Origin: Strix aluco
Lineage: Eukaryota > Chordata > Aves > Strigiformes > Strigidae
DNA length: 64,000 nucleotides
Direction of reading: 5' to 3'
Assembly (NCBI RefSeq): GCF_031877795.1
Contig: NC_133971.1
Location: 208,501-272,500, forward strand
Part shown: one piece after another, positions 1-12,388 of the stretch
Layout: each line of letters begins with the position of its first letter
Numbering within the stretch: position 1 is the first letter of the stretch
Made by a program: the position numbers and the translations under genes
Notes under the pieces: model-generated
Seen by the model: only the letters and a program-made list of their open reading frames with translations
What the model was told of the DNA's origin: nothing
The model's database searches: none

Positions 1-29
1 CGGTAGCACCATGTGGCTGCGGCCGCCAT
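1..29 (-). CDS. POLR1E: POLR1E first coding exon, partial (RNA polymerase I subunit, PAF53)
   Basis: On the minus strand an ATG at 29-27 in strong Kozak context (GTC ATG G) opens a frame reading MAAAATWCYR up to the left edge. The call rests on synteny and on this short peptide: POLR1E is the gene head-to-head with ZBTB5 in amniotes, and the family N-terminus starts with MAA and has a W..C pattern at this place. POLR1E is the PAF53 subunit of RNA polymerase I; with CD3EAP/PAF49 it forms a TFIIF-like heterodimer used in nucleolar rRNA synthesis. Only ten codons are visible, so no domain can be checked. The exon sits in the same CpG island as ZBTB5 exon 1, about 300-500 bp away, which implies a shared divergent promoter. 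Confidence 0.5.
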
Positions 30-299
30 GACACGGGCGCGGGGGCAGAACGGTCCCTCCCGGACAGGCCCCGCCCCTCCGCCCGCCTCCCCGAGCGCTC
101 CGCGGACGGCCCCGGAAGCAGCGGCCCCACCGGCCGGCGGGGGGCGTCCCTCAGCTCCCCCCCGCCAATCACGGCCGTGCTTGTTGCCGAGTCTCGGGGA
201 AGGGCGGGGGGGCGACGGCGGCGTCCCTCGTCAGTAATGAGCCCGCTGATTGGTTGTCGGCCGGGTGGGCGGGCCCGCGCCACCGCCCCGCCCGCCAGC

Positions 300-530
300 G
301 CCGAGTGGGCCGCTGCGCGATGGCGTCACTTCCGGCCGCCGGCGCGGCCGCCGCAGCGCAGGGCCCGTGGGGGCGGAGCCGCGGGCGCGGGGGACGGGGC
401 CGCAGGGCCGAGGACGACGGGCGCGCCCGGCCCTTCCCTCCCTGCCGCCCGCCCCGCCCGCCGCCGCCCGTCCCGCCGCCGCCTGTCCCGCCTGGGGAGC
501 AGAGGCAGCGGGGGGGGGCGGGCACCGCAG
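300..530 (+). other. ZBTB5: ZBTB5 5' untranslated exon 1 (start approximate)
   Basis: A perfect splice donor, CAG|GTGAGC, lies at 530/531 inside the CpG island and on the correct strand for ZBTB5. ZBTB5 is known to have an untranslated first exon and one large coding exon, which fits an acceptor at 12383-12384. The 5' boundary is a guess taken from the cluster of CCAAT, CRE and ETS motifs. Other GT dinucleotides in this GC-rich stretch have weaker context. Confidence 0.5.
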
Positions 531-3500
531 GTGAGCGGGGCGGGGGCGCGCGGCGGGTGACGTGGACGACCGGGCCGGGCCGGGCCGGGCCGGGCGGGGC
601 GGGGCGGGGCGGGGCCGAGCGCGCGCGCCTGCTGCTGCTGCCGGCGGCCGCCGCTTCCCACCCCCCCCTCGCGGTGACCCCCCGGCACTGCCGGAGGCCC
701 CACGGGAGGGCGGATACCTGGGGGGGGCGGCGGGGAGCGCAGGAGAGCGGGACACCGGTGCGGCGGGGCGGGGCGGGCGGCTCCGCTGTGCTGGAGGGAA
801 ACCCGCAGGGCGGCACCGGGCCCCCGCCGCCAGTGTCCGTGGGCCGGGTCCCGGCGGCCGGTGGGACGGAGCTGGCGCTGGGCCCCGGGACTCCCCGGAC
901 GGCGCTTGGCCCCGGCCTGGTCCGGGCGCACGGATCGGGGTGACATCGGCCGGGGGAGGCCGGAGGCCGCGTTGTGTGCGCGGGGGTGTCTGTCGGACAC
1001 ACGGTCGGATCTGGGGGTGGGATTTTGACTGTCGGTGACGTAGGGGCGAGGTGTAGACCCCGTCTTGAGAGGGACTAAAACTTGGATGTTCTGGATGGTG
1101 TAAAAAAAGAAAAGAAAAAAAGCACGCCTCTGTTGTTGAGGTCAGCGCCTTTCAGTGCGTTCAGGAACGAGCACAGCGACAGCCACCCTCTTATCTGCCG
1201 GTTGATTTAACATTCCGTGATTTTCAAAAAACCCGTATCTTCAGACGACACGTTACAAATTCGGTTTTACTTTCTTGTGCTGGGTGTAACTCGCTTCGCG
1301 GCTCGCCTCGCGGCGGGCGGCACACAGGGCATAGCAGGTGGGTGCCCAGGGTTGCTGCTCTGGAAGTGTGTGTTGTGTGAGCCCCGCGGCGCTGACCGCG
1401 CTTGGCCGACGGTTTTCCTGATGGCTGCACCCACGAAGGCAGCGGTCAAGCTGACAGTCGCGCTCTGTGGTAACCCCGTATGTTATAAAGAAAAGGTAAA
1501 TCTGGGGTGGTGTCTGTCCGGAAGCAGCAGGAAGTTACTATCTTTGAACTGGCAAAAGCCGCTTAATTTCTTCCTCCACCTTTCAAAAACTACGCAGAAG
1601 GACTTTAGTTAATTCAGCGTAACACATTCGAGTCATGTCAATTGTTACCCTCCCGTGTGGCTTTTAAACAGTGATTAAGACAATGTGTTCTTTTGGATTT
1701 TTCATTGGTACGTGCTCGTATTGGGCTTCGAGGCACAGTTTTGGTAGCTCCAGGGGGGGTTTCTCTGAGAAGACACCAGAAGCTGCTCCGTGTCGCGGGC
1801 AGCTCCAGGACGGACCCGCCGCTAGCCGCAGCTGAGCCGGTCGCAGCAGTGGCAGCGCTGCTGGGGTAATGTATTTGAGAAAGGGTGGAAAACACTGTGC
1901 CACAGCGGCTGGGAGAGAGGAGCGAGAAAATGTGAGAGAACAGCCCTGCAGAGACCGGGTCAGCAAGGAAGGAGGGGAGGAGGTGCTGCAGGATCTCCCT
2001 GTGCCCGCGGTGAGGCCGGCTGTGCCCTGCGCCCGCCGAGGTCACCGTGGGGCCGGCGTGAGCCCGACGGAGGCCGGGACTCCGGGGAGCCGGTGCTGGA
2101 GCAGCCTGTTATTGAAGGACCGTGCTGGAGAGATTCGTGGAGCACTGTCTCTGTGGGAGGTACCCCGCGGTGGAGCGGGGGAAGAGCGTGAGGAGGAAGC
2201 GGAGGGAGCAGCAGAGATGAAGCGTTTTGAACTGACTGCAATCCCCATTGCCGGCCCCCCTGTGCTGCTTGTGGGGAATAGGTGGGAGAGGTGGGAGTGA
2301 GGTTGAGCCTGGGAAAAAGGGTGGGGGGAAGATGTTTTTAGTTTTGTTTTTATTTTTTTCTATCCTGCTCTGTTATTTACTGGCAACAAATTAAATTGAT
2401 CTTCCCCAGGTTGAGTGTTTTGGATGGTAATTGGTGAATGATCTTTCTGTCCTTACCTCAACCCACAAGCTTTCCATTTTACTTTCTCCCCCACCTTGCT
2501 GAGGAGGGGGAGTGAGAGAGCAGCTGGGTGAGTGTCTGGTCAACCCACCACCATGCCAAAATAGACAGAATTGTGCGGTGCATCTGTGTAGATTTTTTTC
2601 CCTTCTGAGGGTAAAATGATGATGTTAGAAGGTGAGTTTTTGAAACTAGTTTGGGAAGATTGGTAGCAGATAATTCAGCAGTTCTCGTTTAAAACACAGT
2701 AGTCATCAGCTGAATCAGGTACGTGGTTATAGTTATTTGTTTAGGCTGAAGATGTGCAATACTAATGAATCCATTGTGATGCTGGCAAACTAATATTTGT
2801 TACTTTGATCTAAACCATTTCCGGGCAAAAGTAGATTTATTCATTATGTACTTAACCCTGGTTCCACTGGGGTTAAAAGCTTAGGCAAGGGAATAGCCAA
2901 GAAAGGTGGTTGAACGGGGCTGTTTAAAATTCTTGAATCTCTGGTGAATAGTGAAGTTGAAGCACTAGGTTTAGAAATGATTGCCATGTTGAGCAGGAAG
3001 ACATCGTGCTGGTGCCGAGCTGTCTGTGGCTCCCCTTTCCTTGTGGGATCCTCGCCTGGACCTTTGATTCTGCGTGGTGGTGGTGGTTTGATTCATGGAC
3101 TGGGGGTGATGGCAGGCGGGAGAAGCTGGTAGTTCTTGTGAGAGGACGATGGCAGTGACAGAGGCTGCCATGGAACCATGAACCTCAGGGAAGGTTTTCT
3201 GAACTGAAAATGTAACTGTGAGTTTAGATCAATCCTTGTTGATGGCGGTTTGTCTTCCCACGCCCTTAAATGGCTTTACTGCCAGTCCTGCATAGCAGTG
3301 TTCTCTGCTTTTCCCTTTATAAATAAATCAAATGGTGCTGCTGCCCAAACAGCTTTCTTCAGGTGTTTCACTGTGCAGTGCCCAAAAACCTGTTGTGCTC
3401 TTAGGAGCAGCCGTTTTCTCACATGTAGATATAGTTTTTTAGCTTCCTAAGATCAAGAACAGAATCCTTGATCTTCTTTTCCTGTTTTTTATTGATGCCT

Positions 3501-6500
3501 AGAAAACACCATGCTTTTGTAAGTTGACCAGAAAAGCATCCGTCAACTGTTTTGAGAGTGTGATGCCTGTGAAAGCTGTGGTGCTGACCTCGAAGCCCAG
3601 ATGATGAAGGGGTTAGCCAGGAATTACAAGGAAGCAGCGTTTGGTCTGTTCAGAATATCCGGAAGCGCAGGTGTGTTAAAATAGTGGGATTACAACAAAG
3701 AAACAAACCCCCTGGTGACAAGCTGAGACGGCACATCAAAATGTTGCGTTTCAGTCTCTTCCTGCGTGTCTTGCTCTGAAGTACCACGCTGCGTTGCAGG
3801 ATCTGGGGACTGAGAGAGGCATCGCGGGGCTCAAGGAGGTGGGGGGAAGTGTTGGGAAGCAGGAGGGTGGCCGTGTAGCAGGTAGCACCCCTTTCTCCAG
3901 ATAACTAAGAGTGTCTAGGAAAAACCTAGCCTTTTTTTCAGGAAGTTTTTTGCAGCTTCTTTCAAAGGTGCTCTTTGCACCTGGCAAGCTGTGTCGTTAC
4001 TGTTTGTTAATGAGTTGGTGTTGCCGTGGGTTGGACTAGATCTGCAGCACCTTTCAGATGATGAGCAAGTACTAAGCCACACGCTAATCTCTTACTCTTC
4101 TCTGGAGGCACCCAGCAGCAGCGCTGGCAGTGCAGTTCATCCTTTCTGATTCTTAGACAAGTTGTAACTCATCCTCCCGGACAATAGGGAGATAAACGTT
4201 GAGTTGAACTATATATAAAAGCTGGCTCAGGAAGCACCTGAAATGAGATGCTTTAAGCTCGGCTGTCAGTCACTAGTTGCAGGTACTTGACAGACACACG
4301 CACAAAGCGCCTTCCGTGGCTGCTGCTCACTGCGTTGTGGTGTACACGAAACCCATGTAACACTGGAGTCTACTTCTGTGGGGTGAATCCAGAAATCATT
4401 TTAACTACTGCTAACTAAAATGCCTCCATATGTTCAGTTTGAAGACACTCTCAGATCAGAGAGTGTGCGCCCTCCGTGTTTCAAAGCGACAAAACTTGCT
4501 GAAGACGTCAAAGAAAGTGAAGGCTTCCATTTCTCCCTGCCTCTACCGTCCCACTGACCTGCTGACTTGTTACAAAACCAACAGAGCTGGCAGCAGAAAG
4601 TGCTGTCTAAAATAACACTTGTATTACTGACTCCTATCTAGATTTATGTTTGTATTTCAGGCTTCGGGGGAGCTTTTTATGAGATGTATTATTTCAAGCA
4701 CAATGGTTAAGCACAGTACAAGCGTATTGTAATGTTTTGTAAAATGTAATTTAAGCTAAGAGGCAAACAGTTATTAATATTATATTGGTATGCTCTCAGG
4801 TTTTGGCTATATGCCAGGGATTCCTGCAGGCTTGGTACCTAGAATATCAAATGCATTTAAATACAGATTGCTGAGAATGGGGTTTGAGGTGCAAGTAATA
4901 AATTGCCCTTCATTTATCTGATAAGGAAAAACCAAGTACTTAGTCTAAAGTCTTCAGTAGTGTGTGTATGAGATTTCTTCTGATAGTGTTCTACTCAATG
5001 GTATAGTTGAGGCAGCTTTTGTTAGTTTTAGTAATACAAAACCAGTTACTTTACAAACTTTTTAAAAGCTTCTTTACGGGGAACTTGAGGTTGCATTTGG
5101 GATTTTTGTTTGTGTATGTTTGGCTTCTTGACAGTGGCTCAGGATTGCGCTGTAATCTGAACTGTGTCCTTTAGTACTGGACATAGCAACAAAATTTGAA
5201 ATAGATCATTATTCAGAGTTGGTATTTTTCACACTATTTTATAGTGAGTCAATTTTAACTTTTTTTTTAAAGAAGCGAGAGAAAAGTTTTTGATTCTGCA
5301 GTAGTTTCAGTGCAAGTGTACTTAAATACTTGCCTTGTCCCATCTTGCTGCAGTTTGAGAGCAGAGGGATTTGATGGGAAGAGGGGCTGTAAGTCTACGT
5401 AGTATTATTAGTGCTGATCATTCAAGAAATAGAAAGAAGCCATATGAAGACATTACTACAAGTAGTAGAAATATGTCCTAATGAAACCTGAATTCCTGTG
5501 GAAAAGTCTACAGTGTCCCTTCTGGTGCTCTGTGACTGTTACCGGCTACCTCTGGTGTTCCCCACTGCCTGGCGGGGCAGGTGGCTGCACCAGCGCCGTG
5601 CTCGTGGCCGTGTCTGGGGACGGGCCCGCTGGCTGCTGCGGGGGTGTTCTGGTGGGAGAATAAGGGAATTGAGGTGACTCTCTGAGAAGTACTCCTTATA
5701 AATTTGGCTGCTTCTCTAACCAGATGCCAACTTCAATAAAAAATGTGGGAATTCAGTACCTAATCTCCTCTTTGTTAAATGGGTTGGAGTTGACAGAGGG
5801 ACTCTGGAGTTAATAGCTAATGGGAAATTAATAAACAGGCTGTCTAATTGTAAATTGTAGCTCTCTTCCTAGAATTTCAAAACACTTGCACGTCACATTC
5901 CCAGTCGGGTATTTTTAATCCTGATGCTTTCTTAATATGGAAGGCTTAGTTTAAGCAATGTAAGCCTTATCTTGGTCCACATATCTGAGGGATCTTTTAC
6001 TGTTGGGTGACCACGCTCCTCTGCACCGCCCTGGGGCAGCTTGGAGAGGGAATGGGGTGGGGGGGGGTGGGTGGGGCCCAAAGAGTACCTCGTGGGGCTG
6101 TCACAGGCCGGTCCCCGCAGGCCCAGAGGAGCACAGGGGCACAAGTGGGAACCCAAATCAAGGACCCCGGAAAGGTGCACCCGGGCCAGGCCCCAGCCAG
6201 GGCTCCCAGCAGAGCCTCTGCCCAGCGTCCCCTCGTACCAGGGGGCTGTGCCCGCTGCTGGGCACATGGGTGCAGGGAATACCAGCTGATCCCACAGGAC
6301 TTGTGAGGGATGTTTAGGGGAGGGACCAAACGTGGGGCAAAGGAGGAGTTCAGGGGACTTGGGGAGGAGCAAGTGTGGAAGTGAGGGGACGAAAAGGGCT
6401 GGTGAGGTGAGGCAGTGGGCTGGTCAGTGCTTGCCTGGCTGTGCCCTGCGCCTGATCAGCACTGTCTGTCCTGCCCTTTGCTAAAGTCCTTCCCCACCGC

Positions 6501-9500
6501 GTCCTGGGCAAGGGTCTCTGGTCTGTGTGAGCGCAGCAGGGGGTCCCCGTGTCCGCGGGGCACTGCCTGGGGCACGCGCGGGTGCCTGAGGGCCAGCTGA
6601 GATCAACCTGGACAAGGCGGTGAAGCGGGTGGGAGCAAGGGGCTCTGCGGGCCCCCGGGGGCAGCGCTGGGCGGGAGAGCACCCGTGACACGGTGGGGTC
6701 AGCTGCGGGACCGGGGGGCAGCGGGTCCCTCTCCTACCCCTGCATGTGTGTTCTCGTGGTGGGCTTCACCCCGCCCGGTGGGGAGGGGAGCGGGACGAGG
6801 CCTCTGGTGCTGCCCATGCCTGTGACTGTGCATGCCTCTCGCAGTGTTCACGTGTGTGTGGTGCCTCAGTGCCCGCTGGGGCCTGGTGATGTGCAGCAGC
6901 AGCAGCGACAGCGACGCCTCTCGGGCGGTTGGATCTGCGCTGGTGTTTGCCTCTAGCAGTGAAGAGGCAAGTTAAATATTTAAATACCTACTGAGTGCAC
7001 TTTTTATTCAATGGTTAACCATCTTTCTAAACATACCATCAAAATGCTAGGGAGAAAATACTTCCTTACTCATTTTTACCAAATCAATCTTACATTAAAA
7101 AAAATCTATAGTTCTCTCCTAAAACTCTTCTGAAAACACCAAAGAAAGCTGTAAAATTGAAAGCCAGAGAGGTAAGTGTATATAAAACAACACCTCCAGT
7201 GACTTGTGGTTTGGTGCCTTCCTTCAGGTGGAGGTGGCATCTGAATGTTTAATAGCTCTCAATTGATTTTTCTTCAGTAATCTGTGTAATATCTGTGTAT
7301 TCACATGTGATTCCCCATGGCAAGTTGTTCTGTAGTGTTACCGCATTACGTGAAGGAGTGTTTCTTTGGTTCTGGCCCTGCTGGTTTCGTTTCATAGGCC
7401 TTATCCCAGGGACAGGCAAGAATGGTTGTTTTCCAGTCAGAATTTCATAGATGTTTTTTCATTGCTTGCCCTTAAAATTTTCCTGGGTCTATTTGTATTT
7501 ATAATAAAATTACTTGTAGCTGAACAATTTGATATAGTTTCTTTTCACTCCCGGTCATTTCTTTAATTATAAAACTAAGCTGTTCCCTTCCCCGCTGCAC
7601 TCAGTGTCTGCCGTTTGTACCCCCAATGCCTCCCCTGAGCCCCACTGCCTGGATCCGGTTCAGCGGAAGATTCCACGTAACCTTCCCTGGGTCCCCAGGA
7701 TATGAACAGGAGCTGGCCGGAGCCTCATGAGCTGGGACTGGCTCCTGGAACCACTCACTGCTCGGGGGGAGCATCTCTGTCCCTCACCCGCACGGGTGTT
7801 CGTGTGGCTTCACTCGCGTGCTGGAGGTCTCGGGTGGTTTGGAGGGGCTGTGGTGGTGATGTGCAGGGAAGTCTTGGTGGCCAGCTGTTGCTGAAGGGCG
7901 AGGTGGGATGGGCAGAATGTGCGTACGCAGAAGTAGGCCACTCATACGTATTTTGGTATTGGCTTAGACGCACTGCAGGTATTTAGTAACCTGAAGTAGC
8001 TGATATTTCACCGAATGTGGTATGTGGATAGTACGCAGTGTATGCGACTCAAGTCCAGTTTTATAATTTTTAGATGATCTTGTATAAGATCTCAGATTCA
8101 CTGTGGGGTCTGTGTTTGATTCTGGTTTGAGGACTTTAGCCTTTATGGTGTAGTAAAAGATAAATACCAAGCCAAATTAATGTTATTTGAAGCAAAACTG
8201 GGGTTTGTCTTGTTTCAGGTGCGTGAAGGATGCAATCACTTTTGGTCACTGTAAGCAAGGACTCTCTCTGGATTCTGAAATCCCAAATCATTGGGATCTT
8301 GCCTGTTTTCTCTGGTTCAAATGCATATTGCTGCCTGGGCAGAAATACCTTGGACCATCCCCATAACCCATCTCCCTTTCTGGAGTCCAGCTCAATCTTT
8401 TGACCAATGTGAAATCCTGTTCTTGTGTTGTTCGGAGTTTTCCATTTCCAGTCTTCTCTGGGCATTGGTTCGCATGTGTTATTCCATAGGTGCCTGCAGC
8501 ACACCACCTCCTGGGAGTGGCTTGATAAGGGCAACCTATGAGCTCTCTAGTATTTTATGTCTTCTACAGTCTGGGAACTGCTCGGGTGCAGTTTTACTCT
8601 GGGAGCAGCTTGCTTCTGACGCCCCGTGGAGGAGGAGCAGCCTCTGCTGGGCCCTGTGCTTTCCGCAGTGCAGGCATGAGGGGAACGCGTTCGCTCTTGG
8701 CTGCAGGCGGGGCGTGGCAAAGCGCTCCCACCTCGGCTGCCTGTGTAGGTGGTGGTGCAACGGGCTTTGGGAAGTCACTGTAGTTAGTACCGTGGTGTCC
8801 TCCGGTCCTGGTCCTCAGGGGAAGCAGGTCCCGTGCCCCTCTGGCTGTGACGGGTGCTCGGCACTGGGCAGGGTGCTTGCTGGCGGGCTGTAGCACCGTG
8901 CCCTGTGCAGATCAGTCCTGCACATGGCCGTACCACTGTGGAATGGTTCCTTGGGGCTGTTGCTCTTGGCTGGGGAGTGACATGGAGAGAAAGCCATCCA
9001 GCATCCAGGTCTCCCAGTGGCACAGTGATGCTGCAGTGGTGGCACTCTAAACGGAGCCCCCCGCCTTTGTCTGAATTCCCCCTGGGTCCTGTGTTTCAGT
9101 CCTGCGAAGCCAAGGACAGAGCGTTATCTGTGGCAGAGCACCTGGCCCATCTCAGGGGTGAGCAAAAGAAGAAAAATGATGAATGGTTGGGCAGTCCCCT
9201 CTCAACTTTCCAGAAACATCTGGAGGGAGGGAGGCAGGGAAAGTCGTCCCTGAGCATGCTTGTGGGAACAGAGCAGGGCATGGCTTTAATCATGGGTTAG
9301 GTGGCGGTGCAGCAGCGCGGCTCCAGGAGCAGCCCCTGCTGCACTCCAGGCACAGCCCGCCGGGGCTCGAGGCTCCTGGCACGGGCCTCGGTCTTCCCTT
9401 TGTCCGCTGCCTGAGGTCAGTGAGTTTCAGGGTCTGCTCTTCTGTTCATCCCTCCTCCTGCACCCACCACCTCACTTTCCTTTGTGATATACGTCTCTCA

Positions 9501-12384
9501 GAGAAAATGTGTAGATACAAAAACTCTGCAGTTCCAAAGTTTGTCTTGTTTAACATTTTTTGCTTTGAAAATGTCATCTTATTTTTACTGTCAAATACAT
9601 ATTGGTAGTGAAAGATAAATCACCTGTTGTCTGTGTTCCTATTTCTTATTGAAAAAAAGCAACAAACTCAAATTCTTCTGTTCTATTACACAACTTCATA
9701 CATAGCAATAAAGGAGATTGTGACGTAGTGGTTAATAAAATCTCATTATGGTGTTTATTTCAGGCATTCAGGCATCAGAGCCTTAGTGCTGCCAAATAGG
9801 GGATTTTTGACGACGCCGGTAAGCCTGGACCCTCACCACTGCTGGAAGGCATAAAATGTGGTTTGTTTATTTCTTCTTTTTGAAATACACAGGAACCAAT
9901 TGCAGTTGGAGGCAGCAGATCTTTGCCAGCAGCAGTTTCAGCTCTTCAGTGTCTGGGAAGAGCCGTGGTTCCGCGCACGCCCGTGTACCTGGGCAAGGAC
10001 CGAGGTTCTCTGTCCGGGGACAAGTGGTGAGGCCTCTCCCCGCCAGGGCCTGCCGAGCCTGGGGAGCGCCTGGGCTGGGTGCCGGATACCTCTCGGACGG
10101 GGCAGGCAGCGGCTGTCTTCTGAAGTTTTTTGTGACCAAATGGTTCTAGTCTTCGTGCTGTTATGTCAGTTTGCCACCTCTTCTGGCATGAGTTCAGATC
10201 TCTTCGCCTACTGTGTTACCGATTCCCTTAATTCTATGTAGCCCGGTGCTAGTCCGAGTGCAGCGCAAGCCGCAACCTTGAGCAGGTCCCTTTGTTTGTC
10301 CAGGTTGCCCCTCAGGGATTTCATAAGCCTGGGAACCAGAAAATGGTAGCTGTTCACCACACTGTAGTGTCCATAGCAGCCTCAAGACAGGCTAAAAACG
10401 GAAAATATCTGCATCTCAGGCCTTCCTGCATGATGGGTGGCTGTCATCTCCTGTCCCTGATGGGACAGAACTATTTCATGAGAAGAAGTGTTGCAGAGTG
10501 TGATTACTCTGCCCATCCCTTCCATAGCTGGTGGAGACATGGGCGGGTTTTGATGGAGGAGACGAGTGTTTTAAGTCCAGCACAACTTACAGCTGTGGAC
10601 CTAATAGAAAAGGGGGGGCCTAGCTTTGTACTCTTGCTGGGTGGAGAACCCAGCCCAGGTTCAGCTCGTGCCTGTGGACGGTGTGACTGGGAAACCTCGC
10701 TCAGGCCCAGCCTGGGCTTCCTCTGGGCTCTGGGAGGACTCGCTCTGGCAGGGCGCAGAGCGGGAGCTGGCGGGGTTATTATGTGGGGAGCGAGGGCGCA
10801 CAGAGCCGGTGTTAACTTCGTTTCCTAATGAGAAACCTAATCTCATGCTGCGTGCAGAATAACTCCTGAACTCGTTCGAAAGATGTGCATTCTTTATAAA
10901 AGGGGATCAGGAACCCTTCCACTTCCCCTTGACCTGCTAGTGGTGATGATCCACGGCTGGGGAACGTTGCAGATGCACTGTCCTAGTCGGAGCTGAGGTG
11001 CTGCTGGAAGCCCACGTGTCTTTCTGGTTCTACAGCTGCCTGCTGGCGTGTGTGAATCCATCAGTGTCCTGCTGTTGCTTGGCTTTCTGCCTTCACCGCA
11101 GTGCCTGTCTTGAAGGTGGCCGTCCCCAGGCCACCGTGCCTCGTGGCCGCAGGGGAGGTGGCCAAGCGTGTCTGGGGTGGGGGAGCCTTCCCGGCCTCCA
11201 GCTGCTGCTTCCCGCTGCTGCCCCAGGACTGACTCTTCGCCTGTCTGAGGTTCTGCTTGTTCTGCTGATCCTTCCAAGTCAATAGTTAATCTGTGTCCAG
11301 GTGAACAAAATAACAAAGAAATTAATCTGCATCACCAGCTGTACCTGTTTTCCTCTGAATGAATGAGTGTACTTGGCCCTGGCCTGAGCATACCTTCTGA
11401 GCAGCGTCAGGGGAAGAGTTTGAAATACAAACACCGTGTCTGAGCAGACTTCATTGGTCAGACATGACTTTGGGAAGCTTTGTATGCAATTTACTCATAT
11501 GGCTTGTGACCGTGCACGAATGCAAATGCAGCATATGGCTTGTTCACAAAGTGTGCATTTGAGGACAGAGTTTCTAAATCGTCAGACTCACATTTGATCC
11601 CTCTTCAAAAGTATAATTTTGTGTGACCTTTTATTTTAGCTGCTTTACAGTCTTGTGTCACATGATACCATAGTATTGCTATTGAAAAACAAACAGGGAC
11701 ACAAAACTGCGTGTATGCCCGCCCCATACACACAACCTTTCTGTTCCCCAAATCTTATACTTGGTTGATTTGTCATGAGAAAAAGCAGAGGTATTCGTGA
11801 AAGTCACCTATTTAGTCTTAAGGTGAGTCTACGAAGATTTGTCTTAAAGTTCTGTTAATAGAGAGTTAAGGAAAAAACACCCCTGAGTTTGTCTAGTGGT
11901 TTGTTGAGTAGTGCCTCATTTTGTCAAAAGCTTCCCATAAGTTCCATGGACCGAGGTTCATAAGGAATGGCAAGTACAGATGGCTCTTGGTGCTGGCAGA
12001 CTTTCCTATCTTACTACCGATTTATTTATTTTGGGGGAAAAACAGAGGACTTTCAGTGCATCCCAGCTGATGAACTACAGCGAGTAAGAAAGTTGTATTG
12101 CACTTCTGATGGCTAAAGGTGGCAGTTTGAGGTAAGAGCTGACCACTTGTTCCAGTGCAAAAGTGTCTCCCTTCTTTTCCATTAGGTCTCTTTTCTGTGT
12201 TTCTTCCTTGTCCTCCTCCGCAGATGGCCAGCTTCGACGTGGTACCGATGTGGCTGTGGTAAATTCAGATCAGTTCTTGTTCATCTTGCAGCTGCCATCT
12301 TGAACTTTCCAACCCTGGTTTCACTGTGGTCTGAATAGGACTTCAGCCATTTTTAATACTAGTTTCTTCTGTTTTGTTTCATAG
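531..12384 (+). other. ZBTB5 intron 1 (about 11.9 kb), no supported gene
   Basis: The intron runs from the GTGAGC donor at 531 to a pyrimidine-rich acceptor ending ATAG at 12381-12384. I see no coding exon, tRNA or intact mobile element in it. It alternates between AT-rich stretches (about 2.3-5.5, 7.0-7.6, 9.5-9.9 and 11.3-12.2 kb) and GC-richer blocks (about 5.5-6.95, 7.6-10.9 and 11.0-11.3 kb). A guanine run is at about 6056-6068, an A-rich purine tract at about 1100-1125, and a TATA-like TATATAAAA at about 4211. The ORFs in it are overlapping, low-complexity or GC-driven, and none resembles a known family. Confidence 0.6.
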
Positions 12385-12388
12385 GATC

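Larger units (their letters stand above)
1..1060. promoter_or_regulatory. CpG island, divergent POLR1E/ZBTB5 promoter
   Basis: The first kilobase is extremely GC- and CpG-rich and changes abruptly to ordinary composition after about 1060. It contains a CCAAT box (165-169), an inverted CCAAT (ATTGG, 249-253), an ETS/GABP-type site ACTTCCGG (328-335) directly after a GCGTCA half CRE, a TGACGT half CRE (558-563), and a run of GGGCC/GGGCG Sp1-type boxes at about 575-615. No TATA box is seen, as is usual for housekeeping divergent promoters. The POLR1E start lies left of these motifs and the ZBTB5 exon-1 donor lies right. The transcription start sites cannot be fixed from sequence alone. Confidence 0.7.

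Noticed and set aside
169-1002. 277-codon and other long ORFs in the first kilobase on both strands
   Set aside because: These are translations of a CpG island with very few stop codons; Pro/Arg/Gly/Ala only and present in most frames at once.
4211-4219. TATATAAAA box in ZBTB5 intron 1 as an internal promoter
   Set aside because: No initiator, downstream exon or ORF supports transcription from it; such strings are expected in AT-rich introns.
8136-8534. 132-codon minus-strand ORF in ZBTB5 intron 1 with fairly normal amino-acid composition
   Set aside because: No family recognised and no second exon or transcript signal; could be a decayed repeat. Not strong enough to list as a gene.
12222-12270. 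Possible extra ZBTB5 5' exon after the acceptor-like cctcctccgcag at about 12222
   Set aside because: It has a good acceptor look but no convincing donor follows, and ZBTB5 is normally a two-exon gene.
12374-12388. In-frame ATG five codons upstream of ZBTB5 MDFPGH
   Set aside because: It lies before the splice acceptor AG at 12383-12384, so it is intronic; the family start is MDFPGH.
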